In this document: positions 19,668 through 29,002 of the stretch, in pieces
Numbering within the stretch: position 1 is the stretch's first letter
How the letters are laid out: every line of letters starts with the position of its first letter
Assembly: GCA_905182755.1 (NCBI GenBank)
Contig: CAJJCS010000007.1
Location: 94,254-158,253 of the forward strand
Source of the DNA: Aequorivita sp. HC6-5
GTDB taxonomy: Bacteria; Bacteroidota; Bacteroidia; Flavobacteriales; Flavobacteriaceae
Length of the DNA: 64,000 nt
Direction: 5' to 3'
The notes under the pieces: model-generated
Databases searched by the model: none
What the model was told of the DNA's origin: nothing
What the model saw: the letters and a program-made list of their open reading frames with translations, nothing else
Position numbers and translations under genes: made by a program

Positions 19668-22325
19668 TTAGAAATTGTAACGTACACTTGCGTTGTATGT
19701 TCTTCCATTTCCTAAACCTACACCATAATTATCTTGTCTTGTGATGTAATCTTCATTAAGAGCATTGTAAAGGTTTGTTCTTAATGTAAGTTTGTTACCT
19801 CCAAACATGAACTTGTAAGTTAATCCAAGGTCAAATAAACCGTATCCATCTATTCTGTCAGACTGAGCTCTTTCTCCTTCTTGAGCGGCCTCAACAACAT
19901 CATCTGCATTAATAGCAGCATATAAATCTGTGTAGATGTTGTAATCTGCATCAAAACTAAGTCCATTACAAATGTTCCAAACAACTCCACCACCAAATGA
20001 TGTTTGAGGAGCTCTACCCACTTTTACGCCAGATAAGGTTAATGTGTTATCATCTAACTCAATAAAATCAAGTGTTTCATTGTTTTGACGTGTAAAAGGA
20101 GTTTCTCCATCATACTTCCAGTTTCCGATAGATCCATACCCTCTCCATCTTAGAACATCTGAATCCATACGGTATTCAAAATCAAATTCTAATCCTTGGT
20201 GTATTTGTGTTACGTCTGTAAAACGGTCTGTAAAGAATACATCTGCTCCGTTCTCATCTGTAGTTTGACCTCCAGTTGAAACAAAACGGTTACCCCAGTC
20301 TGTTCTGTAGATATCTACATTGATACGAAGGTTTCCTTTATTGTAACGGTATCCAGCTTCATAACTTAATACTTCTTCGTTTTCAATTTCTGGAGACACG
20401 ATAGCATTTGAGTTTCTAATGTCTGCAAAAATATTGTCTAGATATGGTTGACGTGAGTAAAATCCTCCGTTTACAAAGAATGTACTCGCATCGTTAGGAG
20501 AATATCCTAATCCTCCCTTAAGGTTGTATCCTAGTTTGCTGATTTTCTCAGACTCGCCAAGACCATCAAGAGCAATACCATCACCACCATCACGCTCTGC
20601 ACCAGTAAAACGTCCAGTTCTTTGGAAAGACTGTGTTGAAACAGCTCCTTGGAAAAACGCAGAGAAATGATCTGTAGCATATTCAGCTTGTCCAAAAGCA
20701 CCAATATAGTTTATATTTTCGCTATAATCATACTGTGTTCTGTTCTCTTCATCTGCATAGTTAAATAGGGCAGACCATGGATTTGCATCATACTCTTCAG
20801 TAAAAGTATAATCATCTGGTCTGTTATCATTTCTAAAGTTGTCAGTAAAACCGTTAAGACCTAACAAATCGTTTACTTGTCTAAAGTGATCTCCTGTGTA
20901 CATTCTTGCATCTACTCCTACACTTAAATCCCAATTTTCATTGGCATCGTAGTTTAAGTTACCTAAGAATCCATACCAGTTGTGGTTGTTTACAGAAGAT
21001 CTTCTGATGTAAGAATCTCCGTAGTTACCATTTCCGTTTGCATCTGCATTGGCAATGTTATTTGCACGAATAGACTCAAAGTCAATCTCTGATCTAGCAT
21101 TATCAGTACCATCACTAAAACGAACTCTGTTTGATCCACTTCCTAGACCTCCTGTACCACCACCGCGGCCCCAAGAAGCATATAATACTGCAGAAAGATC
21201 TACTTTATCGTTAATTTCATAATCCCAGTTTAAGTTAGCAACTGGCTTATGGTAATAGTTACGTCTTTCTGTGTAACGTTGCCCATCCAAAAATCCAGAA
21301 TTTGGATTGTACTTATTTCCGTATTGCTCATAAACACTTCTGTTTTGAGAAAAGTTTTGATCATGAAATTGTGGTGCTCCTGTAAGTAAAAAGTTAAATA
21401 CACTTTTTTCACTTGCTTTGTAACCAACAGAGATCATGTATGTTTGACCTCCACCTTGTGTACCTTCAGCATATTTTCTGTATCCTTGCCAGTGGTCTAA
21501 TAATACTGAGAATCCCCAGCCTTTTTCACTCATTCCAGAATTGTAGTTCATAGTTGCTTTTGCATAACTATCGTTACCACCTAGAAAACGCACAAAACCA
21601 CCTTCTTTTCTATCTGTAGTTTTAGATACAATGTTTACCGTACCACCAACAGAAGAAATAGCAAGCTTTGATGCTCCTAAACCTCTTTGTACTTGTACTG
21701 CATTTGCAACATCACTCATTCCAGACCAGTTAGACCAGTACATTTTACCGTCTTCTTGTCCGTTAATTGGTTGCCCATTTAACAAGAATGCAGTGTTCGT
21801 GTCGTCAAAACCACGTAAGAATATTTGACTGTCTCCAAAACCAGAACCCTGATTTGCTACATACACAGATGGTGTATTTTTCATAGCCTCTGTAAACTCT
21901 ACGTTACCAGCTGCTTTAGTAGAAATCTCTTCAGCTCTAATTGTAGATACTGCAACAGGAGTTCTTCTTCCTTCTGCAACTTGGATAACTCCAGAACCAA
22001 TAAGTATTACCTCATCCAAAGATGCTGCAGCTTGGTTTACTGAAATAGACCCTAGTGCAAGAGTTTCTCCAGATAATGTGTAAGAAACCGTCTTTGTTTG
22101 GTATCCAACATAGCTAAGCTCAAGTGTTCCTTGATTTTTGGCTACTGTAATACTAAAGTTACCATCAAAATCTGTAACAACTCCATTGTTTGTTCCAGCT
22201 TCAATAACGTTAGCTCCAGGAAGTGGCCCGCCAAGGTCCATATCCATAAGACTACCTGTAATGGTGCCTTGTCCAAAGGCAGTAAAACCGCCTAGCAATA
22301 CTAATAAAAGTAAAAGTTTTTTCAT
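19668..22325 (-). CDS. TonB-dependent receptor with carboxypeptidase-like domain
   Basis: An 885-residue outer-membrane receptor. The signal peptide ends AFGQ. A carboxypeptidase-like domain follows (TITGSLMDMDLGGPLPGAN, FDGNFSI, SYVGYQT), then the plug (FLRGFDDTNTAFLLNGQPING) and a barrel ending with the aromatic strand YNASVRYNF. No SusD-like partner is adjacent. It is a single-gene unit between a terminator and its own upstream region. The transported ligand cannot be assigned. Confidence 0.9.
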   Translation of the reverse strand: MKKLLLLLVLLGGFTAFGQGTITGSLMDMDLGGPLPGANVIEAGTNNGVVTDFDGNFSITVAKNQGTLELSYVGYQTKTVSYTLSGETLALGSISVNQAAASLDEVILIGSGVIQVAEGRRTPVAVSTIRAEEISTKAAGNVEFTEAMKNTPSVYVANQGSGFGDSQIFLRGFDDTNTAFLLNGQPINGQEDGKMYWSNWSGMSDVANAVQVQRGLGASKLAISSVGGTVNIVSKTTDRKEGGFVRFLGGNDSYAKATMNYNSGMSEKGWGFSVLLDHWQGYRKYAEGTQGGGQTYMISVGYKASEKSVFNFLLTGAPQFHDQNFSQNRSVYEQYGNKYNPNSGFLDGQRYTERRNYYHKPVANLNWDYEINDKVDLSAVLYASWGRGGGTGGLGSGSNRVRFSDGTDNARSEIDFESIRANNIANADANGNGNYGDSYIRRSSVNNHNWYGFLGNLNYDANENWDLSVGVDARMYTGDHFRQVNDLLGLNGFTDNFRNDNRPDDYTFTEEYDANPWSALFNYADEENRTQYDYSENINYIGAFGQAEYATDHFSAFFQGAVSTQSFQRTGRFTGAERDGGDGIALDGLGESEKISKLGYNLKGGLGYSPNDASTFFVNGGFYSRQPYLDNIFADIRNSNAIVSPEIENEEVLSYEAGYRYNKGNLRINVDIYRTDWGNRFVSTGGQTTDENGADVFFTDRFTDVTQIHQGLEFDFEYRMDSDVLRWRGYGSIGNWKYDGETPFTRQNNETLDFIELDDNTLTLSGVKVGRAPQTSFGGGVVWNICNGLSFDADYNIYTDLYAAINADDVVEAAQEGERAQSDRIDGYGLFDLGLTYKFMFGGNKLTLRTNLYNALNEDYITRQDNYGVGLGNGRTYNASVRYNF

Positions 22326-22493
22326 GTGTTTGTTTTTAATGAATATAATATTTGCAAAAGTACACCAAATTGTATTATTCTCCTATTTCTTGTGTTAAGA
22401 AAAAAATGAACTTCCAAATAAAATTACAATTAATAATGGTAGGTAACAAAAAAGAAAAGGAATAATTAATAACAAGGTTATCAACACTTTACA

Positions 22494-23744
22494 CTAATAA
22501 ACTATCCCGTCTAATTGGTCTTTAATAGCTTCGATGTAGGAGAAATAATCTTTATGAAACTCACTAGAGAGTGGTTTTGAAGCTGGCAAGTCTTGCTTAA
22601 AAGGGTCTACTTGTCTGCCATTTTTCCAAAAACGATAACAAACATGAGGTCCTCCAGAATTGCCCGTCATGCCTACCCAACCTATCACATCACCCTGTCT
22701 TACAAAATCTCCAACACGTACATTGTATTTCTTCATGTGCAGGTATTGTGTTTCATAGGTGCTGTTATGTCTAATTTTTACATAAATACCGTTCCCGCCT
22801 TTGCGTTCTGCTTTTGTAACCGTACCGTCTGCGGTTGCCAAAATTGGAGCGCCAATATTGGCTGAAAAATCGGTTCCTTTGTGTGGGCGAAGTTTATAAC
22901 CATAATATTTTATTCTTCTTTTGAGGTTATACTTGGATGAGATTCTGCTAAACTTTACGGGCGCTTTTAAAAATGCACGTCTAAGGTTTTGAGCTTTCTC
23001 ATCATAAAAATCAAGAGAAGGTAACTTTTCGTTTTCATAACCAAATGCATATAGAGGGACTCCTTTGTGTTCAAAATAAGAGGCTTTAATTCTATGAATT
23101 CCTGCAGATATCGTGTCATCAATAAACTTCTCGGTATACACTACTTTAAAACGATCCCCTTTTTGAATTTTAAAGAAGTTAACTGTCCAGGCGTAAATAT
23201 TAGCCAACCTATCTGTCATGGCGGGGCTTAAATTATTTTCTTCCATGGTGAGATACAAGGAGTTTTCTATCACTCCAGAGGCCTGTTTATCTACATATGT
23301 TATGGGCTTGCTTTTAGTATAAACCCTTAAAGAATCGCTGAGGTCTACAACGGCATATTGTATTTTGTTTTTTTCATAAACAAAATACTGAATGGTATTT
23401 AGGGTGTCTTTAGATTTTAATACTAGGTAGGGTTTACCAACAACCAAACGGCGCACATCAAAGGTGTCTCTAAATTTTGTAGCAATGTTAAATATTGTTG
23501 TATGACTAACTCCATGATTGTTTAAAATGGCCCCAAATGTGTCACCATTTTTTATGGTATCTCTAAGGGTATTAAACTGGTTTAAATCAAACCCATATGC
23601 CTTTGACTCCTTTAATATTTCGGAGTCTTTTTCTTGGGTTTTCTGTGAGGTAGTATCACCGCAGGCAATAAAAACAAATAGCAGCCCAAGATAGAAAGCA
23701 AAGCTCTTCAATGATTGTATTTTTAGATGGTATCGTTTATACAT
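22494..23744 (-). CDS. M23 family peptidoglycan metallopeptidase lipoprotein, HxC variant
   Basis: A 416-residue protein with a lipoprotein signal (C28 in VFIACG). The C-terminal LytM/M23 domain has the zinc ligands H288 and D292 (HKGTD) and the catalytic-site H336 (YLHM). The final HxH motif reads H367-V-C369, so the last zinc-binding histidine is replaced by cysteine, which could still bind zinc. It would cleave peptide cross-links in the cell wall. The start overlaps the end of the tryptophan dioxygenase gene by 8 bp, so it belongs to that operon. Confidence 0.88.
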   Translation of the reverse strand: MYKRYHLKIQSLKSFAFYLGLLFVFIACGDTTSQKTQEKDSEILKESKAYGFDLNQFNTLRDTIKNGDTFGAILNNHGVSHTTIFNIATKFRDTFDVRRLVVGKPYLVLKSKDTLNTIQYFVYEKNKIQYAVVDLSDSLRVYTKSKPITYVDKQASGVIENSLYLTMEENNLSPAMTDRLANIYAWTVNFFKIQKGDRFKVVYTEKFIDDTISAGIHRIKASYFEHKGVPLYAFGYENEKLPSLDFYDEKAQNLRRAFLKAPVKFSRISSKYNLKRRIKYYGYKLRPHKGTDFSANIGAPILATADGTVTKAERKGGNGIYVKIRHNSTYETQYLHMKKYNVRVGDFVRQGDVIGWVGMTGNSGGPHVCYRFWKNGRQVDPFKQDLPASKPLSSEFHKDYFSYIEAIKDQLDGIVY

Positions 23745-24675
23745 TTTTTCCCCAATCTGCTAATTCTTGATCGCTCCAAACTTCAGGGAAAAAGACTCTT
23801 TTCTGATATTTCGGCAGCATATATTTTGTCCAGTCACTACCGCCAGTAGCCTCTACCGCTTCTTGGTTGTCGCTGCCGCCTATATAATATCTTGCAGTAT
23901 TGTAGTGGGCCATCACCCAAGTAATATTTACCGTGTAATCAAAATGACGCATTGCCTTTAAAAGATCCGGATCCTGTTTCACCTGCTTGGGGAGTCCCTT
24001 AAATTTCGCATATAAATTTATGGTATTATACTCTTGGGTAAAGTCTATAAATTCTGAGTGATAGCGCTTCTCAAATGAAGAAAGCAAGTACGACTTCTCT
24101 CCTGTCTTAAAGTCTTTCCCGGCAGCTTGCCAATAGAGATGCTCTAGGGCGTGTTCATAAGAAGTGTTTCTATCAATGGTGTCTCTAAATCTAGCATCAA
24201 TTAGGTTTATTAAATCTGTAGATGCAAATTCAATTTTTCTGTACTGAGCGCTCTGAAAACCGCTGGCAGGAGTTAGGGTTGTCCTAAATTTCATGTACTG
24301 TGCTCTATCCATCCCTTCACGCATAATATTAAAGGAAGAGGTAAGCATATCAAAGTAACGGCTCACGCGCATTAGTTTTTCACAAAAGAAGGCGGCCGTT
24401 AGGCTTGTATTTTTAGAGACTTGTTCTATTTCCCAGAGAATCATCTTAAAGAGAAGTTCATTTACTTGATGGTACATAATAAACACCATTTCATCTGGCA
24501 GGTTGGTGCGCTGTGTTTGCAGCTCCAGTAGTGCGTCTGTTTGTATGTAATCCCAATAGGTTATTGGAGTGGAGTGCAACAAGCCCTCTAAGTGCGTGTC
24601 TAGATTTTGGCCTATAGCCCCAAACTTAGCTTCAAGTTGTTGTAATAATTCTTTGGTTTTTGGTGTAAGCTCCAT
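23737..24675 (-). CDS. Tryptophan 2,3-dioxygenase family protein
   Basis: A 312-residue protein with the family signatures TYWDYIQTDALLELQ and MYHQVNELLFKMILWEIEQ. It is predicted to be heme-dependent and to open the indole ring of tryptophan to N-formylkynurenine. It lies 9 bp after the DUF3108 gene and overlaps the M23 gene. A homogentisate dioxygenase lies at the head of the cluster, supporting a catabolic role. Some bacterial members are divergent, so exact activity is inferred from family. Confidence 0.9.
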   Translation of the reverse strand: MELTPKTKELLQQLEAKFGAIGQNLDTHLEGLLHSTPITYWDYIQTDALLELQTQRTNLPDEMVFIMYHQVNELLFKMILWEIEQVSKNTSLTAAFFCEKLMRVSRYFDMLTSSFNIMREGMDRAQYMKFRTTLTPASGFQSAQYRKIEFASTDLINLIDARFRDTIDRNTSYEHALEHLYWQAAGKDFKTGEKSYLLSSFEKRYHSEFIDFTQEYNTINLYAKFKGLPKQVKQDPDLLKAMRHFDYTVNITWVMAHYNTARYYIGGSDNQEAVEATGGSDWTKYMLPKYQKRVFFPEVWSDQELADWGKNV

Positions 24676-24684
24676 AGATTGGTA

Positions 24685-25455
24685 TTATTCTGGAATAATT
24701 TTAAACTGGTGTTTAAGCCCCTTATACTCTGTTAGTGTTGCCTTTAAAGAACCTATAACTAAATCTGCTTTTATAACAATGGGCATTTTGTTAGCATCAT
24801 CTGTCACCCAAACAGTTAAACTTTCCTCTTCTTCAAAAACACGGCCAGATTCAACATAGGGTCTAAATATCATGGTAGGCACTTTTCCAAAGGTAGTTTT
24901 TAAGGTTTCTCTACCCAAAAATTTAAGCCTGAATTTATAATTGCCCCGGTCAAAAAACATATTCATGTCAACCTGGTCTCCTTGTTTGATATTTTTAGTA
25001 TCTAATTGATTGCGCAAGTAATAAAAGGAAGAAACCATGTCTTGCACATTGGCCACAAGGGCTACTTTATCAACTGTATTGTATTTGTTGTTGGTGACAA
25101 TTGCTTTTTGAGTGTCATAATTAAAATCAATAACAAGATCTTTAGTATAGCCCCCTTCATCAATCTTTCTAATAAAACGGTATGGAATATCTAATTCTCT
25201 ATCTATGTAAGACTCATAATAATCATCTACATTAAAGAGTAATTTTGTAATCCCTGTGGTGTGTCCCTCTCCTTGTATATGAAAAACCTCTTTGTTATTT
25301 AAAACAGCATCTTCTACTTTTAAGGTAGCGTACCCCGCAGTAATAGGGCCGTAATGTATCCTAAATTTAAACCACTCTCCATCACCGTAGGCTTTTTTTT
25401 GAGCACTAAGTAGTGTTGTAAAACATATTAAAATTAGGAATGTTATCTTTTTCAT
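24685..25455 (-). CDS. DUF3108 domain-containing secreted protein
   Basis: A 256-residue protein with a short signal peptide ending LSAQ and the DUF3108 pattern (GEWFKFRIHYGPITAGYATL, DYYESYIDRE, LTVWVTDDANKMPI). It is a predicted periplasmic beta-rich protein of unknown function. It sits between the homogentisate dioxygenase (67 bp upstream) and tryptophan dioxygenase (9 bp downstream). The link to amino-acid catabolism may only be positional. Confidence 0.85.
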   Translation of the reverse strand: MKKITFLILICFTTLLSAQKKAYGDGEWFKFRIHYGPITAGYATLKVEDAVLNNKEVFHIQGEGHTTGITKLLFNVDDYYESYIDRELDIPYRFIRKIDEGGYTKDLVIDFNYDTQKAIVTNNKYNTVDKVALVANVQDMVSSFYYLRNQLDTKNIKQGDQVDMNMFFDRGNYKFRLKFLGRETLKTTFGKVPTMIFRPYVESGRVFEEEESLTVWVTDDANKMPIVIKADLVIGSLKATLTEYKGLKHQFKIIPE

Positions 25456-25522
25456 TAGGTATGATTAAAAGCCATACATTGTTAGATACAAAAGTTGTTC
25501 CATTTTTCTTGCTTCTGAAATA

Positions 25523-26677
25523 TTAAAGCCAGCTTTTAAAATAATCTTCATCAGCAATTTCCATGGCCTCTTGGGTAACCATCAGCGGCTTAAAGGTGTC
25601 TACCATCACGGCCAGTTCATCACTTCCTTTTTTACCAATACTTCGCTCTGCTGCTCCTGGGTGCGGCCCATGAGGAATACCTGCTGGATGAAGGGAGATG
25701 TGTCCAGGGTCGATGTCATTTCTGCTCATAAAGTCTCCGTCTACATAATACAATACCTCATCGCTGTCTATATTACTATGGTTGTAGGGCGCTGGAATAC
25801 TTAGTGGATGGTAATCATACAAACGAGGGCAAAAAGAGCAAACCACAAAAGCATCAGTCTCGAAGGTTTGATGCACTGGTGGTGGTTGATGAATACGTCC
25901 AGTTATTGGCTCAAAATCATGAATAGAAAAAGCGTATGGGTAATTATACCCGTCATAGCCAACAACATCAAAAGGATGGGAGGCGTATACCATTTCTATT
26001 ATTTCGTCATTCTTTTTTACTTTGATTAAAAAATCACCTTTTTCATCATTGGTTTCCAGCTCGTAAGGGACTCTAATGTCTCGCTCACAAAAAGGAGAAT
26101 GCTCTAGATGCTGTCCAAACCAATTACGGTATCTCTTAGGGGTGTATATTGGTCTTCTAGACTCTACAATAAATAGCCTGTTGTCTTGGGTGTCAAAATC
26201 TATTTGATAGATAATCCCTCTAGGTATTAACAAATAATCTCCATATTTAAAATCTAGATTTCCTAAATGTGTACGAAGCTTCCCTGAGCCTTTATGTACA
26301 AACAAGAGCTCATCTGAGTCTGTATTTTTATAGAAATAATCTGTAACAGAGTTTTTTGGAGCTGCCAAAATAATAGTACAATCACTATTGGTAAGCACGG
26401 CCTTGCGACTCTCTAGGTAATCGTTTTTGGGAGCTATCTGAAATCCTCTAAAACGGTATGATTGTATGTTATTTTGTTTGGCGATTTTTGGAGCAACACT
26501 GTATTGATTTTTTATTGCCTTGACCATAGTGGGTCTATGGACGTGGTAGCTATTGGTGTACATGCCGTCAAAACCAATGGTGCCAAATAATTGTTCACTG
26601 TACAGAGAACCATCTGGTTTACGAAATTGAGTGTGTCTTTTGGGCGGAATTTTACCTAAGGAATGATAACGTGGCAT
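25523..26677 (-). CDS. hmgA: Homogentisate 1,2-dioxygenase
   Basis: Starting at MPRYHSLGKIPPKRHTQF (26677; the frame extends to 26725 but the family begins here), the protein is 384 residues. It has cupin segments (HKGSGKLRTHLGNLDFKYGDYLLIPRG) and the C-terminal HPAGIPHGPHPGAAERS region that contributes iron ligands in this family. The enzyme opens homogentisate to maleylacetoacetate in tyrosine/phenylalanine degradation. 4-hydroxyphenylpyruvate dioxygenase is not in the window. It is the first gene of the leftward cluster with DUF3108, the tryptophan dioxygenase family gene and M23. Confidence 0.92.
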   Translation of the reverse strand: MPRYHSLGKIPPKRHTQFRKPDGSLYSEQLFGTIGFDGMYTNSYHVHRPTMVKAIKNQYSVAPKIAKQNNIQSYRFRGFQIAPKNDYLESRKAVLTNSDCTIILAAPKNSVTDYFYKNTDSDELLFVHKGSGKLRTHLGNLDFKYGDYLLIPRGIIYQIDFDTQDNRLFIVESRRPIYTPKRYRNWFGQHLEHSPFCERDIRVPYELETNDEKGDFLIKVKKNDEIIEMVYASHPFDVVGYDGYNYPYAFSIHDFEPITGRIHQPPPVHQTFETDAFVVCSFCPRLYDYHPLSIPAPYNHSNIDSDEVLYYVDGDFMSRNDIDPGHISLHPAGIPHGPHPGAAERSIGKKGSDELAVMVDTFKPLMVTQEAMEIADEDYFKSWL

Positions 26678-26742
26678 AGATCGATTTTTGGTGTTACACA
26701 AATATCGTAAAAATTGAGCAAGCAACCTTTGTAGAAGCCTTA

Positions 26743-28993
26743 TTAAAATTTAAACCCAACACGCACATACAATTCTCCCACTTCACGCTCTGGAGCATAC
26801 GCGTATTTAAGCTCCAAAGGACCCAAAAAAGTGTTCAAACCGTAGCCAACTCCAACACCTGTATAAGGTATGGCTTTTAACCAATCATCTTTTTGAAAAA
26901 GTGCGTCATCTACATTTGCAATATTTGCAAAAAGGCTTAGGTGGTGGTTTTTTATTAGTTCATAATCTAGCGTGAGGCTTGATTTTAAAATACGTGTCTC
27001 CGCGTAAACTTAGTGCTTCATACCCATAAAAAGGCAGTATGTTATTAACCTGCTTAAACCCATAGCCCCCAAGGAAAAAATCTAAAGAACTAGTACTAGA
27101 GCTCCCTATTTTAAAACCCGTTTCTGCAGTAAAAACCCCTGTTAATTTTCCAAAAAAAGTTTTGGCATACCCCGCCTTTGCCTTAAGTATTGTAAAGGGT
27201 TCAAAGTTGTTATTACTCCCTTGAGAAAACAAATACAGATGAGTGTCTGCCTGAAATACAACTCCTTTTTTTGGGAAAAATATATTATCATAGGTGTCGT
27301 ACTTAACATAACCAAAGGCGCTAACGTAATTGGTATTTTCAAAGATGGTTCTAGGCACATTATTTACATCGGTGCCAATGGTTTCAGAGAGATATCTTAA
27401 ATATTTATGCTCCACACCAATCCCTAATAAAAAAATGCGATTAAAAAGAGTTTCCCCATAGAGTTGATTTGTGAAATCACTGTACTGTAAATCTATTTTA
27501 TTTACTGGAAACTCAGAGGTAGCATTAAGATCGTTTGCTACAAAATCTATGGAGACGTTTTTGTCAAAAAAATCATACGATGATTTAAAACCAAGACTCC
27601 AGAAAAAACCCTTGTCTATATAATAGTTGAAATTATACCTTAGGTTATCTCCCACAACAACATCAAGTGAGGCAATATCATTGCTGGTTAAAATTCGTTT
27701 TCTGGTAATATTTAAAAGCACCCCTGTTTGATACAATGGGTCATAATGCGCGCCTAATCTAAGTTCCATTTTAGACTTGCTTTCTAATACTTTAAAAGAT
27801 ACCGTGTATTGATTGGCTTGGTCTTTAACAAACCTAAAATCTATATCATCAAAGTTGCCTGTTGCAGAGAGGTTATTTACTCCCTCACTAAAAGAAGAAT
27901 AACTAACGGTAGCTGGAGTCTTTAGCTTTAACTTTCCTAAAATATAGGCATCTGTGTAATAATTGTTTCCCTCTATAACCACTTGTTTTATATACAAATC
28001 CTCATTGTTATGGGGTACTGGTTTTAATGCAGCGCTGCTAGTTTGCTGAAGGGCAATGCTATCTAACTTTTCGGTTAGTAGATTGGCAGCATCAAATCCC
28101 GCCTGAACAATCATTTTAGCATCATCAAAAGACACTACCGAAAACTCCTCTATATCGGGTTTTATGTATATATCTGTGTCTTTTATCTTGGTCTGCATTT
28201 GTTTTACGGAGGTGTAGTTATTAACTTGTAAAACAAGGTCTAGGGCAGAGGTGAGGTCTTTCTTTTTCTTGATCCCATCCTGCACGTCAACCCCAATGAT
28301 AATATCAACTCCTTTGGCCCTAAGTTCATCTATGGGGTAGTTATTTACAATCCCGCCGTCAATTAAAATCATGTCATTAATTACCACAGGATTAAACAAG
28401 GTAGGGAGCGCTCCACTGGCAGAAACAGCTCTTGGCAAATACCCATTTTCTAGCAAAACCATTTCTCCATTTTCTGCATTAGTAGCAACACAAAAAAATG
28501 GAATGGGCAACTTGCTAAAATCTGTTAGGTGATTTACATGACTAGTTAGTTTTGAAAACAGGTTGTAAATGTTTTGCCCATTAGAGAGCCCTGTAGGAAA
28601 AGAAATTTCAAAACCATCAAAGGGAAGTGTTAACGCGTATTTTATACTTTCATCTTTTTCATTAAAGGTTTTGGCTCTTCTAGGCACATCGTCTTGAATT
28701 AAAGTCGAGAAATCTACCGCTTTAAACATTACATCTAATTGTGCTGCCGTATACCCTGCCGCATAAAGCGCTCCTACAATTGCTCCTGTTGAGGTTCCGG
28801 CTATATAATCTATTCTAACTCCGGCTTGCTCTATGGCTTTTAAAACGCCAATGTGCGCTAGCCCTTTTGCCCCACCTCCGCTAAGCACTAGCCCAACAGA
28901 GACATCCTTATTGCTTTGTGTTAAGGAATCGCTACTTTGAGAAAAACCCAAAGTAGTAAAAAAAATAAAAAAAGTATATAATAAGTGCCTCAT
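26743..28993 (-). CDS. Patatin-like phospholipase with BamA-like barrel, one frameshift
   Basis: Signal peptide ends GFSQ. The patatin domain has the oxyanion loop GGGAKGLAHIG, the nucleophile GTSTG and the catalytic Asp in DGGIVNNYP. It is followed by a POTRA-like segment and an outer-membrane beta-barrel, as in PlpD-type proteins. The main frame ends at 26960. One A fewer in a short A-run near 26985 continues it with SSLTLDYELIKNHH to a proper aromatic C-terminus (YVRVGFKF) at 26743. The whole would be about 749 residues, typical for the family. The product is a predicted lipid hydrolase at the cell surface or periplasm. Confidence 0.88.
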
Positions 28994-29002
28994 GGGTGTA
29001 TG

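Noticed and set aside
26678..26725. Longer start for homogentisate dioxygenase
   Set aside because: The family N-terminus begins at MPRYHSLGKIPP; the extra 16 residues look like upstream sequence.
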